From: Leptospiraceae bacterium
GTDB lineage: Bacteria; Spirochaetota; Leptospiria; Leptospirales; Leptonemataceae
Direction: 5' to 3'
DNA length: 64,000 bases
Assembly (NCBI GenBank): GCA_025059995.1
Contig: JANXCF010000005.1
Span: 1 to 64,000, forward strand
Both the position numbers and the translations under genes were made by a program. Within the stretch, counting starts at the first letter, position 1; each line of letters starts with the position of its first letter. Positions 55,041 through 64,000 of the stretch are shown here, one piece after another. The notes under the pieces were generated by a model that saw only the letters and a list, made by a program, of their open reading frames with translations, had not been told where the DNA came from and did not search any database.

Positions 55041-55084
55041 TGAAATTCATAAAAATTATTCAAATACAAAAATCAACTAATTAT

Positions 55085-55113
55085 TTGACAAATATTGTTT
55101 TCTTGGCTTAAGT
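55085..55113 (+). promoter_or_regulatory. Candidate promoter of fliI, very short leader
   Basis: TTGACA (55085-55090), 17 bases, then TTAAGT (55108-55113), a weak -10. The fliI ATG at 55120 begins six bases later, so the message would start at or next to the ATG. Confidence 0.4.
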
Positions 55114-55119
55114 GTTCTT

Positions 55120-56439
55120 ATGCAAAATTCTTCAACAATTTTAAGAAAATACTTCAAAGTAATTGAAGAGACAAATACCATTTTGCCTTTAGGGAGGGTT
55201 AAAGAAGTTGGTGGTTTTACCATCATTTCTGAGGGACCACCAGATACCGCTATCGGAGATATATGTCGTGTCGAAAAAGAAAGTGGCGAATACTTATTTT
55301 GTGAGGTCATGGGCTTTAGGGGTAAGAATTTGATATTGATGCCTTTTGGATCACCTGAGGGGATTTTACCCAAAGCAAACGTTCACAACACAAACAGAAA
55401 AGCACAAATTTTAGTATCAGAAAAAATGATTGGAAGAGTTTTTGATGGTTTGGGGCACCCAATCGATGGAGAGTTAGAGATTTTTGAAGGAGAATATCGA
55501 AATGCCGATAATCCACCACCAAACCCCATGGAAAGAGACCCCATAAATACCATCATGGTTACAGGTATCAAAGCGATTGATGGACTACTGTCGGTTGGGA
55601 AAGGTCAAAGGATTGGGATTTTTGCAGGAACAGGTGTAGGGAAATCCACTCTTTTAGGAATGATTGCTAAATATACCACTGCTGATATCAATGTGATTTG
55701 TTTAGTTGGCGAACGCGGCAGAGAAGTAAGAGAATTTATAGAAAGGGATTTAGGAAGGGAAGGCTTACAGCGCTCTATTGTAATTGTAGCAACAAGTGAT
55801 AAAAGTTCTTTAGAGAAAGTATATGCCGCTTATTTTGCAACTTCGATTGCAGAATATTTTCGTGATCAAGGGAAAGATGTAAATTTGTTTATGGACTCGG
55901 TCACACGTTTCAGTTTCGCTTTGAGGGAAATTGGAATTGCTATTGGAGACCCTCTAGGACCTGGAGGTTATCCACAGAGCACTTGGCTCAAGTTAAGTAG
56001 ATTAATAGAAAGAGCAGGAGTGAGTAAAAAGGGAACCATTACGGGATTTTATAGTGTTCTGGTCGAAGCAGATGATATGAATGATCCTGTGGCTGATGCA
56101 GCTCGTGGGATTTTGGATGGTCATATTATCTTGAGTAGAAAATTAGCTCAAAGGAATCATTATCCAGCAATAGAAATTACTGAATCTATTTCTCGTGTTA
56201 TGCCGAATGTAGTAAGTGAAGAACATGCAAAATTAGCTATGAAAATACGTTCATGGCTTTCTGTTTACAGACAAAATGAAGATTTAATTCAATTAGGAGC
56301 ATATGCAAAAGGAAGCAATCCTGATCTGGATATAGCCATTGAAAAGATGCCTCAAATTCGAGCTTTCCTCCAACAACCAATCGAACAAGGCTTTACACTC
56401 GAGGAAACAATAGAATTGATGAAAAAGATTGTAGGTTAG
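55120..56439 (+). CDS. fliI: Flagellar export ATPase FliI
   Basis: The hexameric ATPase of flagellar type III secretion. The 439 residues include Walker A GIFAGTGVGKSTLLG, the family-typical VGERGREVREFIERDLG, Walker B NLFMDSVTRFS, and DPLGPGGYPQSTW. The sequence and the link to fliJ distinguish it from rho and F1-ATPase subunits. There is no Shine-Dalgarno sequence. The gene heads its unit here: fliH, fliG and fliF, which often precede it, are replaced by the divergent phosphatase gene. Confidence 0.96.
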   Translation: MQNSSTILRKYFKVIEETNTILPLGRVKEVGGFTIISEGPPDTAIGDICRVEKESGEYLFCEVMGFRGKNLILMPFGSPEGILPKANVHNTNRKAQILVSEKMIGRVFDGLGHPIDGELEIFEGEYRNADNPPPNPMERDPINTIMVTGIKAIDGLLSVGKGQRIGIFAGTGVGKSTLLGMIAKYTTADINVICLVGERGREVREFIERDLGREGLQRSIVIVATSDKSSLEKVYAAYFATSIAEYFRDQGKDVNLFMDSVTRFSFALREIGIAIGDPLGPGGYPQSTWLKLSRLIERAGVSKKGTITGFYSVLVEADDMNDPVADAARGILDGHIILSRKLAQRNHYPAIEITESISRVMPNVVSEEHAKLAMKIRSWLSVYRQNEDLIQLGAYAKGSNPDLDIAIEKMPQIRAFLQQPIEQGFTLEETIELMKKIVG

Positions 56440-56442
56440 ATT

Positions 56443-57024
56443 ATGAAGTATAAACGTTTTCAATCATCTTTAGAACCACTGTTAAGACTGCGAACAATTG
56501 AAGAAGAATTAGCAATGCAAGAGCTGGGTGAAGTCTTATCAAAAATCAATGCAGAAAAAGAAAAATTAAGAATCCTCGAAGAACAATACCAACAAGAATT
56601 AGAAAAACTCCCCAAGATGATCAAAATGCCGGAGGCTATTCAATTTTATCGGACTTTTGAGGCATTTTTAAATCGCATTGAAAATCAAAAAAAATCAGTG
56701 GAAAAGCTCATAGCGGAGCTACAACCAGAGTTAGAAGAAAAAAGAAAAAAATTAGTTGAAAAAACAAAAAATAGAAAGATAGTAGAAACCTTGATCCAAA
56801 ACCAAAAAAACGAATATGAAAAACAATTGAAAAAGTCAGAACAAAAAGAATTATTTGAACTCAATCAGAATAATATTTACTCGATGAAGCAGAAAGAAGA
56901 TGATAAGGATATTAAAAAAACTCTTCCAAAAAGACCAGATAAGAAAGAAACAACCAGGGACCTCCAAACAAGAAGAAGAGAAGCCCTACAAAAGTTTTAT
57001 CAACAACGAGGAATTTCATTATGA
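56443..57024 (+). CDS. fliJ: Flagellar export chaperone FliJ
   Basis: A 193-residue, almost entirely coiled-coil protein right after fliI (three bases apart), the standard position of FliJ, which couples the ATPase to the export gate. The N-terminus YKRFQSSLEPLLRLRTIEEE matches the FliJ pattern. The C-terminal 50 residues are extra, basic and probably disordered (TLPKRPDKKETTRDLQTRRR). Identification rests on position and coiled-coil character more than on strict motifs. Borrelia calls the corresponding gene flbA. Confidence 0.85.
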   Translation: MKYKRFQSSLEPLLRLRTIEEELAMQELGEVLSKINAEKEKLRILEEQYQQELEKLPKMIKMPEAIQFYRTFEAFLNRIENQKKSVEKLIAELQPELEEKRKKLVEKTKNRKIVETLIQNQKNEYEKQLKKSEQKELFELNQNNIYSMKQKEDDKDIKKTLPKRPDKKETTRDLQTRRREALQKFYQQRGISL

Positions 57025-57034
57025 AAGTAAATTA

Positions 57035-57202
57035 TTGAATAATGATTCAACGAATAAACATGAGTTTGAAAAGAATCTTTTTCCAATTCCAAAAAGAAGA
57101 TTCGAAGGAGAATATTACGAATACTACACAAAAGTTTTGAAGAAGAAAATCACAGAAAAGATAACAACTTTAGATCGAATCATCAATAAATGGAGTAAGT
57201 AA
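57035..57202 (+). CDS. Possible small protein between fliJ and flbB
   Basis: A frame of 55 codons with a TTG start at 57035, ending one base before the flbB start. The frame stays open upstream to an ATG at 56900 inside fliJ, in a different phase. The product would be basic with a helical end (YYTKVLKKKITEKITTLDRI). The gap is otherwise an unexplained 180 bases within a tight flagellar operon. It may be a real small gene, or a former extension of fliJ lost by frameshift. Confidence 0.35.
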   Translation: MNNDSTNKHEFEKNLFPIPKRRFEGEYYEYYTKVLKKKITEKITTLDRIINKWSK

Positions 57203-57203
57203 A

Positions 57204-57818
57204 ATGGTTTCTCCAAAAATCAAACTTTTATACTTGATTTTCTTAATTTTCTTTTTGATAGGTGTTTATTTGTATTTGTTAGATCAGTGGGGCATAATTA
57301 CCCTAAGAGATTATATTCCCTTCTTGAAGAAAGAACCACCCCCCGTAGATCAAACGCAAGCCAACTTTTTGTTGATTGAAAAAGAGCAGTTAGAAAAAGA
57401 AAAAGAAATCTTACAAGAAGAAAAAGTCAAACTTGAGGAACTCAAACTCCAATTAGAAGAAAAACAAAAATCACTAACAGAAAAAGAAAAAGAATTAGAA
57501 AGCGAAAAAGAAAATATCGAAAAACAAAAACAAAAACTTCAAGAGATTGAAAATGCAAGAAAAGAAAAAAATAGATTGATTGAAAATATGGCAAGAAGAC
57601 TGAATGCAATGCCACCCCAAGCCGTGATTGATATGATTCAAGGATGGAATAATCTGGATATTGTGGAGGTCTTTTTAAGAATGGAAGAATTGGCAGAAGA
57701 GGAAGGAACTCCTTCAATTGTTCCTTTTTTACTTTCACAATTACCGCCTGAACGAGCAAGTATCATTTCTTCTTTGATGTTGAACGAAAGTATCCGGGAA
57801 AAAATTTTCGAAGAATAA
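57204..57818 (+). CDS. flbB: Periplasmic-flagellar collar protein FlbB
   Basis: A 204-residue protein with one N-terminal membrane helix (about 7-25), a long Glu/Lys coiled coil (50-125) and a MotE/MgtE-N-like helical domain (RRLNAMPPQAVIDMIQGW to LLSQLPPERASIISSLML). This architecture and the fliI-fliJ-flbB order match FlbB, which in Borrelia builds the collar around periplasmic flagellar motors. It is a strong marker of a spirochaete. An alternative name is MotE-like chaperone. Confidence 0.85.
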   Translation: MVSPKIKLLYLIFLIFFLIGVYLYLLDQWGIITLRDYIPFLKKEPPPVDQTQANFLLIEKEQLEKEKEILQEEKVKLEELKLQLEEKQKSLTEKEKELESEKENIEKQKQKLQEIENARKEKNRLIENMARRLNAMPPQAVIDMIQGWNNLDIVEVFLRMEELAEEEGTPSIVPFLLSQLPPERASIISSLMLNESIREKIFEE

Positions 57819-57893
57819 AGTATTTTTTAAATATCAGTTTCAGCAATCAATATAGACGATCCATTCCTTTAAAAGTATTTCCCAACGAGTAAT

Positions 57894-59330
57894 TTATTCT
57901 TGCAAATATTCATCCACTACGTCAGCGCATTTTCTTCCTTCTGAAATTGCCCAAACAATCAAGGATTGCCCTCTACGAGCATCACCACAAGCAAATATTC
58001 CTGGGACAGTGGTTTTAAAGTGATTTCCTCCAATTCCAAATGAAGCTTTTATGTTTCCGAATGGATCAAATTCGACTCCGATTTCTTTTAATTGTTCTAT
58101 GAGAGGCGATTTCTTTGGACCACTGAATCCAATAGCGATAAAAACTAAGTCTGCTGGAATCTCAAATTCTGTGTTGGGGATATCATAAATTTCAATTCTT
58201 GATTTTTTCATGACTTCATTTCCATAAACAGCTATCACGTTTCCGTTGGAGTCACCTTTGAAACCTTTTGCATGAGCTGCCCATTTTCGTATTACTCCTT
58301 CTTCCTGAGAGGTAGAAGTTCTCAAGATACGTGGATACAAAGGCCATGGTTCTTGAGGACTTCGTTTTAGAGGAGGAATGGGGTTATAATCCAATTGTGT
58401 CACAGATTTTGCTCCCTGCCGATTGGCGGTTCCAATACAATCGGAAGCAGTATCCCCTCCACCAATTACTACTACGTGTTTGCCTTTTGCATCGATAGGA
58501 TTTTCGACATTGTCTCCTGCAACGATACGGTTGGCTTGAACCAAATAATCCATTGCATAGTAGATTCCCTTTAAGTCAGACCCGGGGATGTTTACTTTTC
58601 TTGGTTCTTCAGCTCCTATAGCTAATATAATAGCATCGAATTCTTTTTGGAGTTGTTGGATAGAAATGTCCACTCCCACGTTAACCTTGGTTTTGAATTT
58701 GACTCCTTCCATCTTAAGCTGTTCCAGTCTTCGATCAATACGCCACTTTTCCATTTTGAAGTCCGGTATTCCGTATCGAAGTAACCCGCCGATTCGATCT
58801 TCACGTTCAAAGACGGTAACGGAATGTCCTTTTCTTGCAAGTTGTTGAGCAGCAGCTAATCCTGCTGGACCTGATCCCACGATGGCAACTTTTTTACCTG
58901 TTAAAAAATCAGGAGGAAGAGGTTCTACCCAACCTTCTTCGAAACCTCTTTCAATGATCGTTCGTTCGATATTTTTGATAGAGACGGGGTTATCAATCAA
59001 ACCTAATGTGCAGGCGTATTCACAAGGAGCTGGACAAAGCATACCTGTAAACTCAGGAAAATTATTCGTTTGATGCAGTCGATCCAATGCTTCTTTCCAC
59101 TGTCCGTGATAAACCAATTCGTTCCACTCAGGGATTAAGTTATCAACAGGACATCCAGTATCACCTTGACAAAAAGGGATTCCACAATCCATGCAGCGAG
59201 CTGCTTGGATTCGCGCTGTTGTATCATCGTAGGATTTTTCAAATTCTTTGAAGTGAGTGACTCTTTTTTCGACTGGTTCCCTTGGGATGTCACTTCTTTT
59301 GTATTCTAAAAAACCTGTGATTTTACCCAT
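57894..59330 (-). CDS. gltD: Glutamate synthase small subunit
   Basis: Supplies electrons from NADPH to the large subunit. The 478 residues have N-terminal cysteine clusters for two 4Fe-4S centres (AARCMDCGIPFCQGDTGCPV and LCPAPCEYACTLG). They also have an FAD-binding GSGPAGLAAAQ, an NADPH-binding GGGDTASDC and a C-terminal FACGDARRGQSLIVWAISEG. GGAGG lies about seven bases before the ATG. The start overlaps the end of gltB by eight bases, so subunits are made in a coupled way. Confidence 0.96.
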   Translation of the reverse strand: MGKITGFLEYKRSDIPREPVEKRVTHFKEFEKSYDDTTARIQAARCMDCGIPFCQGDTGCPVDNLIPEWNELVYHGQWKEALDRLHQTNNFPEFTGMLCPAPCEYACTLGLIDNPVSIKNIERTIIERGFEEGWVEPLPPDFLTGKKVAIVGSGPAGLAAAQQLARKGHSVTVFEREDRIGGLLRYGIPDFKMEKWRIDRRLEQLKMEGVKFKTKVNVGVDISIQQLQKEFDAIILAIGAEEPRKVNIPGSDLKGIYYAMDYLVQANRIVAGDNVENPIDAKGKHVVVIGGGDTASDCIGTANRQGAKSVTQLDYNPIPPLKRSPQEPWPLYPRILRTSTSQEEGVIRKWAAHAKGFKGDSNGNVIAVYGNEVMKKSRIEIYDIPNTEFEIPADLVFIAIGFSGPKKSPLIEQLKEIGVEFDPFGNIKASFGIGGNHFKTTVPGIFACGDARRGQSLIVWAISEGRKCADVVDEYLQE

Positions 59331-62300
59331 GGAGCACCTCCTCGATTTCTTCTTCTTTTTCTTTTAAACCTGATAATTCTTCTTCTTCTAATTTCTGTAA
59401 AGCCAATTTGTAATCACCTGGCATTACTTTTACGAAATTACCAATTTCGTTTTCCCAGTTGTCTAAGATTTCTTTTGCTCTTTTTGATTTTGTGTATTGA
59501 TAATGTTTAGTGAGCATATTCTTCACAAACTCTATTTCTTTTGGGTTGATAAGTTCTTCTATGTCCACCATAGATAAGTTGACGTTTCTTTCGAATACTT
59601 TCTCTGGATCCCAAACATACGCAATGCCACCGGACATACCCGCTGCAAAGTTTCTTCCTGTTTTACCCAGGATGATTACCCTGCCAGCAGTCATATATTC
59701 ACAGCCATGATCGCCTACACCTTCAACCACTGCATACACGCCTGAGTTTCTGACGGCAAATCTTTCTCCCGCTACTCCATTAATATAAGCTTCCCCTGAT
59801 GTAGCACCATAGAAACAAGTATTACCAATAATTATGTTTTCTGATGGATCTAACTCAGACTCTTCTGGAGTTTGGATAATGATTTTTCCGCCACTCAAGC
59901 CTTTCCCAACGTAATCATTTGCTTGTCCTTTTAAGTGGAGTGTAACCCCTTTTGTTAAGAAGGCACCGAAACTTTGACCAGCATAACCTCTTAAGTAAAT
60001 TTTGATAGTATCTTCTGGTAATCCTTCGTTTCCATATCTTCTTGCAATTTCTCCTGAGATTATGGTTCCGAAAGCTCGATTTTCGTTGTTAATGTCCAGA
60101 TGGAGTTCAACCGGATTGAAATTCTCAATAGCATCTTTGATTTTATCCATGATTTTATAATCCAACTGTTTTTCTAATCCGTGATCCTGTTTTTTGGTGC
60201 AGTAGAGTTGTGTATTAGGATAAGGGGTGACTTTTCTTAGAATATTTCCCATGTAGATACCACGAGCTTTCCAGTGATCACGAGGTTTATTAAACTTAAT
60301 ACGATGAACCTGACCTATCATTTCATTCATTGTTCGATAGCCGAGTTTCGCCATGTATTCTCGAACTTCCCTTGCAACAAAATAGAGGTAGTTTATTAGA
60401 TACTCTGGTTTTCCCGTGAATTTTTTACGAAGTATAGGATTTTGCGTTGCAACCCCAACAGGACAAGTATTGAGATGGCATTTTCTCATCATAATGCAAC
60501 CCATGACAATCATGGCAGAAGTGGCAAAACCAAATTCTTCAGCTCCGAGTAATGCGGCATAAACAACATCTAAACCATTCATCATTTTTCCATCAGTGGC
60601 TAACACAACTCTGTCTCTTAGTCCTTGTATGAGCAATGTTTGTTGAGTTTCTGAAAGTCCGATTTCCCATGGAGTTCCTGCGTAATGTATCGAAGAAATG
60701 GGGCTTGCTCCGGTTCCTCCATCATGTCCTGAGATCAGGATGTGATCAGCATGAGCTTTAGCAACTCCTGCTGCAATTGTCCCTACCCCCACACAAGAAA
60801 CTAATTTTACACTAATTCTTGCTGTGGGATTGACGTTTTTTAAATCGAAAATCAATTGGGCTAAATCTTCAATGGAATAAATATCGTGATGTGGTGGTGG
60901 AGAAATCAAAGTCACACCTGGCGTTGAGTGCCGGATTTTGGCAATGATTTTATCCACTTTGAAGCCGGGGAGTTGTCCACCTTCTCCTGGTTTAGCTCCT
61001 TGTGCGATTTTGATTTGTATGTCTGATGCATTCACCAAATAATTCGTTGTTACGCCAAATCGACCAGAAGCTACTTGCTTGATGGCACTATTCATGCTAT
61101 CCCCATTAGGTAGTGGCTTATATCGTATTGGATCTTCTCCACCCTCTCCGGAGTTGGATTTTCCGCCAATTCGATTCATTGCAATTGCGATATTGACATG
61201 AGCTTCCCAAGAAAGAGCCCCAAAACTCATGGCTCCAGTATGAAATCTTTTTAGAATGGATTCTTCTGGTTCGACTTCTTCAATAGGGACAGGAGGTTCT
61301 GAATAATCCAATTCAAAAAGACTACGTAAAGTGATCTTGTCTTTATTTCCTTCATAGATGTCTCGACTGAATTCTTTGTATAAGTCATAATCATTTCTTA
61401 TGGCAGCTTGCTGGAGTTTAAAAATGGTCATGGGAGTCAAAAGGTGAGACTCTGAGTATTTCCTCCAATAATGTATCCCACCTACGTGGAGCTGACCAGG
61501 AATTAAGTTTTTATCGAATGCTTTTCGATGACGACGTACTGTTTCTTCTTCGAGCATCTCAAGACTGAGTCCCTCGATATGGGTGGGTGTGCCAGTGAAG
61601 TATAGATTTACTAACTCTGAGTCTAATCCCACTGCTTCATAAATTTGAGCTCCACAGTAACTTTGCAATGTAGAAATTCCCATCTTACTAAAAATCTTTA
61701 ATAATCCTTTTTGGATTGCTTTGATGTAGTTTTTTCGGGCTTCTCGGAAATCTCGGATTTCTCCTAAAATACCTTGTTTCACTAAATCGTAAATAGTTTC
61801 AAAAGCCAAGTAGGGATTGATTGCATTCGCTCCATAACCAATCAACATCGCAAAATGAGCGACTTCTCGTGGTTCTCCCGACTCAACAATAATGCTGGTT
61901 TTTGTTCTTAAACCTGCACGTATGAGAAAATGATGAACTCCTGCGGTGGCTAATAAACTAGGTATAGGAGCCATATTTCTTGCAACGCCCCTATCGGAAA
62001 GTATGATGATGTTATAACCTTTTCGTATTGCTTGTGCAGCTTCATCACAAATTTGATCTAGACGATTTCTCATTCCATGTTTTTGATCAGGATCGAAGAG
62101 AATATTTATCGTTATGGTTTTGAATTTTCCAATGGAAATGCTTCGTATTTTTTCTAGTTCGTTGTTGGTGAGTATGGGATTTTTCAATTCTATTCGATGT
62201 GCATATTCAGGTTTTTCATCCAAAAGATTTCCTTCTGGTCCTAAGTAGCTTGTCAAATCCATTACAATTTCTTCACGAATGGGATCAATCGGAGGATTAG

Positions 62301-63906
62301 TAACTTGAGCAAATACTTGTTTAAAATAACGAAACAAGGGTTGGGGTTCAGACGATAAGATTGCTAAAGAAACATCATCTCCCATTGCTCCCGTAGGTTC
62401 TTCTCCTTTCTCCGCCATCGGTTTCATTGTCTGATAAACATCTTCTGTAGTGTATCCAAAGATTCTTTGTCTTTCAACAACGGTTGAATGATCTGGCTGA
62501 GGTATAAAAGGAGGATCAGGTAGTTCCTCTAATCGAATTGTATATTTTTTAATCCATTCTTTGTAGGGTTTTTGTTTAACAATCCTATGTTTGATTTCTT
62601 CGTCTTCAACAATCCTTCCTTCGTTGAGATCGATAAAAAACATTTTTCCAGGTTGCAACCTTCCACTTTTGACAATCCTTTCTGGTTCAACGGGAATCAC
62701 ACCTACTTCAGATGCCATGATTACGATGTTGTCTTTTGTAACGATATAACGTGCTGGACGTAATCCATTTCTATCTAACGTAGCTCCAATTACATTTCCA
62801 TCAGAAAATACAATCGCAGCTGGCCCATCCCATGGTTCCAACAACATGGCATGGTATTCATAAAAGGCTTTTTTATCTTCATCGATGTCAGGATTTTTGG
62901 ACCATGCCTCAGGAATCATCATCATAATTGCATGAGGTAAACTTCTTCCCCCCATGTAAAGTAGTTCTGCTACCGAGTCAAATGTAGCAGAGTCACTTTG
63001 CCCCACCATAATGATGGGAAGCATCCTTTTGAGGTCCTTCCCAAAGTATTTGGATGCCATTACCATTTGTCGGGCTTCCATCCAATTCACATTTCCACGT
63101 AGGGTATTGATTTCACCATTATGAGCAATCATTCGGAATGGTTGTGCCAAGTCCCATGTGGGTAGAGTGTTGGTTGAAAATCTCATATGTATCATGGTAT
63201 AAGCGGATTCTATATCAGGATCAGTAATATCAGGATAGAAGTTAATCAATTGATCAGCCTTGAGCATTCCCTTGTAATTAATGGTTCTACTTGAAAAAGA
63301 AGGCACGTAGTATTGACTTCGATCTAATTTGAGCTCTGCCCGAATTCTTCGGTCAATCACTCTTCGAATCAAGAACAACTTTCGTTCAAACTCCATTTGA
63401 TCTTGGATGTTTTCATTTGCTTCTACAAAAGCTTGCATAAAAAACGGTAGGGTTTTTTTCGCCAACTCACCACAATATTGTTCGTTGATAGGAACTTCCC
63501 TCCAACCTAAGAAGATTTGTCCTTCATCAAGAACTACTTTTTCTATGATGTTTTGGACTTTTTCTCGAAGGCTTCTTCTTCGTGGCATGTAAAAAAATCC
63601 AACAGCATACCTTCCGTAATCAGGAAGTTGTATTTGTAGTTTTTCATTTTCTATAACTTTTCGGAAAAACTTGTCAGGGATTTGGATTTGGATGCCAGCG
63701 CCATCTCCTGTTTCTGGGTCAGCACCGACAGCACCACGATGCTCTAATTTTTTTATAACTTGTAATCCTAATCGGACAATATGATTGGATTTTTTTCCTG
63801 TAAAATCTGCTACAAATCCCACACCACAGGAGTTTTTATGATATTCTGGTCTATACAAACCTTGAGGTTTTTCTAGGTTTTTTAAGGTGCGATTGTTAAG
63901 TTCCAT
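59323..63906 (-). CDS. gltB: Glutamate synthase large subunit
   Basis: Makes two glutamates from glutamine and 2-oxoglutarate, the main ammonium-assimilation route with glutamine synthetase. The 1527 residues are full-length. A 26-residue propeptide precedes the nucleophile C27 (NSCGVGF) of the amidotransferase domain. Then come the central domain, the FMN-binding synthase domain with the 3Fe-4S cysteines in CIMMRKCHLNTCPVG, and the C-terminal beta-helix (GQSFGAFLTKGV). GAGGG lies just upstream of the ATG. gltD follows as the next gene. The last 94 bases of the window upstream of it show no feature I can support. Confidence 0.97.
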   Translation of the reverse strand: MELNNRTLKNLEKPQGLYRPEYHKNSCGVGFVADFTGKKSNHIVRLGLQVIKKLEHRGAVGADPETGDGAGIQIQIPDKFFRKVIENEKLQIQLPDYGRYAVGFFYMPRRRSLREKVQNIIEKVVLDEGQIFLGWREVPINEQYCGELAKKTLPFFMQAFVEANENIQDQMEFERKLFLIRRVIDRRIRAELKLDRSQYYVPSFSSRTINYKGMLKADQLINFYPDITDPDIESAYTMIHMRFSTNTLPTWDLAQPFRMIAHNGEINTLRGNVNWMEARQMVMASKYFGKDLKRMLPIIMVGQSDSATFDSVAELLYMGGRSLPHAIMMMIPEAWSKNPDIDEDKKAFYEYHAMLLEPWDGPAAIVFSDGNVIGATLDRNGLRPARYIVTKDNIVIMASEVGVIPVEPERIVKSGRLQPGKMFFIDLNEGRIVEDEEIKHRIVKQKPYKEWIKKYTIRLEELPDPPFIPQPDHSTVVERQRIFGYTTEDVYQTMKPMAEKGEEPTGAMGDDVSLAILSSEPQPLFRYFKQVFAQVTNPPIDPIREEIVMDLTSYLGPEGNLLDEKPEYAHRIELKNPILTNNELEKIRSISIGKFKTITINILFDPDQKHGMRNRLDQICDEAAQAIRKGYNIIILSDRGVARNMAPIPSLLATAGVHHFLIRAGLRTKTSIIVESGEPREVAHFAMLIGYGANAINPYLAFETIYDLVKQGILGEIRDFREARKNYIKAIQKGLLKIFSKMGISTLQSYCGAQIYEAVGLDSELVNLYFTGTPTHIEGLSLEMLEEETVRRHRKAFDKNLIPGQLHVGGIHYWRKYSESHLLTPMTIFKLQQAAIRNDYDLYKEFSRDIYEGNKDKITLRSLFELDYSEPPVPIEEVEPEESILKRFHTGAMSFGALSWEAHVNIAIAMNRIGGKSNSGEGGEDPIRYKPLPNGDSMNSAIKQVASGRFGVTTNYLVNASDIQIKIAQGAKPGEGGQLPGFKVDKIIAKIRHSTPGVTLISPPPHHDIYSIEDLAQLIFDLKNVNPTARISVKLVSCVGVGTIAAGVAKAHADHILISGHDGGTGASPISSIHYAGTPWEIGLSETQQTLLIQGLRDRVVLATDGKMMNGLDVVYAALLGAEEFGFATSAMIVMGCIMMRKCHLNTCPVGVATQNPILRKKFTGKPEYLINYLYFVAREVREYMAKLGYRTMNEMIGQVHRIKFNKPRDHWKARGIYMGNILRKVTPYPNTQLYCTKKQDHGLEKQLDYKIMDKIKDAIENFNPVELHLDINNENRAFGTIISGEIARRYGNEGLPEDTIKIYLRGYAGQSFGAFLTKGVTLHLKGQANDYVGKGLSGGKIIIQTPEESELDPSENIIIGNTCFYGATSGEAYINGVAGERFAVRNSGVYAVVEGVGDHGCEYMTAGRVIILGKTGRNFAAGMSGGIAYVWDPEKVFERNVNLSMVDIEELINPKEIEFVKNMLTKHYQYTKSKRAKEILDNWENEIGNFVKVMPGDYKLALQKLEEEELSGLKEKEEEIEEVLHG

Positions 63907-64000
63907 TTTTTTCCCTCTTTAGGTCTAATCCTTTTAGGTTATTAGTTATATTTGAAATTTGATTTTAAAAACCTGACTGTTATTTGAAATTGCTTTTTTT

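Noticed and set aside
55120-56439. Considered as rho or an F1-ATPase subunit
   Set aside because: The VGERGREVREFIERDLG motif, the length and the adjacent fliJ/flbB genes identify FliI.
1-64000. CRISPR array, rRNA operon, prophage, toxin-antitoxin or known defence cluster
   Set aside because: No regularly spaced repeats, rRNA sequence, phage structural genes or defence-type nucleases were seen.

Overview
The window is A+T-rich (roughly two-thirds A+T by eye), densely packed bacterial chromosome, and it points to a spirochaete of the Leptospira type. Two tandem FlaB flagellins have spirochaete-style sequences. A fliI-fliJ-flbB unit encodes the flagellar export ATPase and the collar protein FlbB of periplasmic flagella. 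There are also many lipoproteins, an HslV with the short leader seen in Leptospira, aerobic TCA enzymes (gltA, fumC) and a large sensory repertoire (class III adenylate cyclase, Aer-like chemoreceptor, EAL phosphodiesterase, STAS and SpoIIE-type PP2C proteins). No species assignment is possible from sequence alone.

Layout. 1-1.4 kb: end of a polyprenyl-phosphate sugar transferase and tRNA-Phe. 1.5-6.4 kb: a receiver-only response regulator followed by overlapping exported HEAT/TPR/unknown proteins and tgt. 6.5-8.3 kb: STAS protein and a LysM lipoprotein. 8.3-13.1 kb: NamZ-like lipoprotein, thioesterase, HAD phosphatase, an outer-membrane-type protein and a DUF3617 lipoprotein. 13.2-19.8 kb (minus strand): citrate synthase, an RND pump, fumarase and a small unknown protein. 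19.9-26.4 kb: VKOR-DsbA fusion, ribH, nusB, then TPR, HEAT and unknown proteins. 26.4-28.4 kb: two flagellins behind a sigma-28-like promoter. 28.4-42.8 kb: miaB, a queuosine-precursor transporter, a kinase-like/HAD phosphatase pair, purEK, fabG, an iron-ADH-like pseudoenzyme, an RsmG-SpoU fusion, an Rrf2 regulator, hslV, two transporters and an enoyl-CoA hydratase. 42.8-49.5 kb: c-di-GMP phosphodiesterase, an IS30-type HTH remnant, Aer-like receptor and adenylate cyclase. 49.5-55 kb: peptide ABC ATPase, HtrA protease, Mut7-C protein, PTS enzyme I and PP2C phosphatase. 55.1-57.8 kb: fliI, fliJ, flbB. 57.9-63.9 kb: glutamate synthase gltBD.

How it fits together. Motility and signalling dominate the accessory content. 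Flagellin and the chemoreceptor share a TCCGAT-type -10 element 15 nt from an A-rich -35, as expected for FliA (sigma-28). Enzyme I without sugar permeases, a PP2C phosphatase and a STAS protein suggest regulatory rather than transport phosphorelays. No CRISPR array, rRNA operon, prophage or intact insertion sequence was seen, and no stretch longer than 300 bases lacks a gene. Convergent genes repeatedly abut or overlap.

The most unusual items are: an adenylate cyclase whose catalytic half has a completely different codon usage from its sensor half; an iron-ADH-fold protein lacking all four metal ligands; a divergent kinase-fold protein coupled to a HAD phosphatase; an RsmG-SpoU methyltransferase fusion; and candidate promoters only a few bases upstream of start codons.
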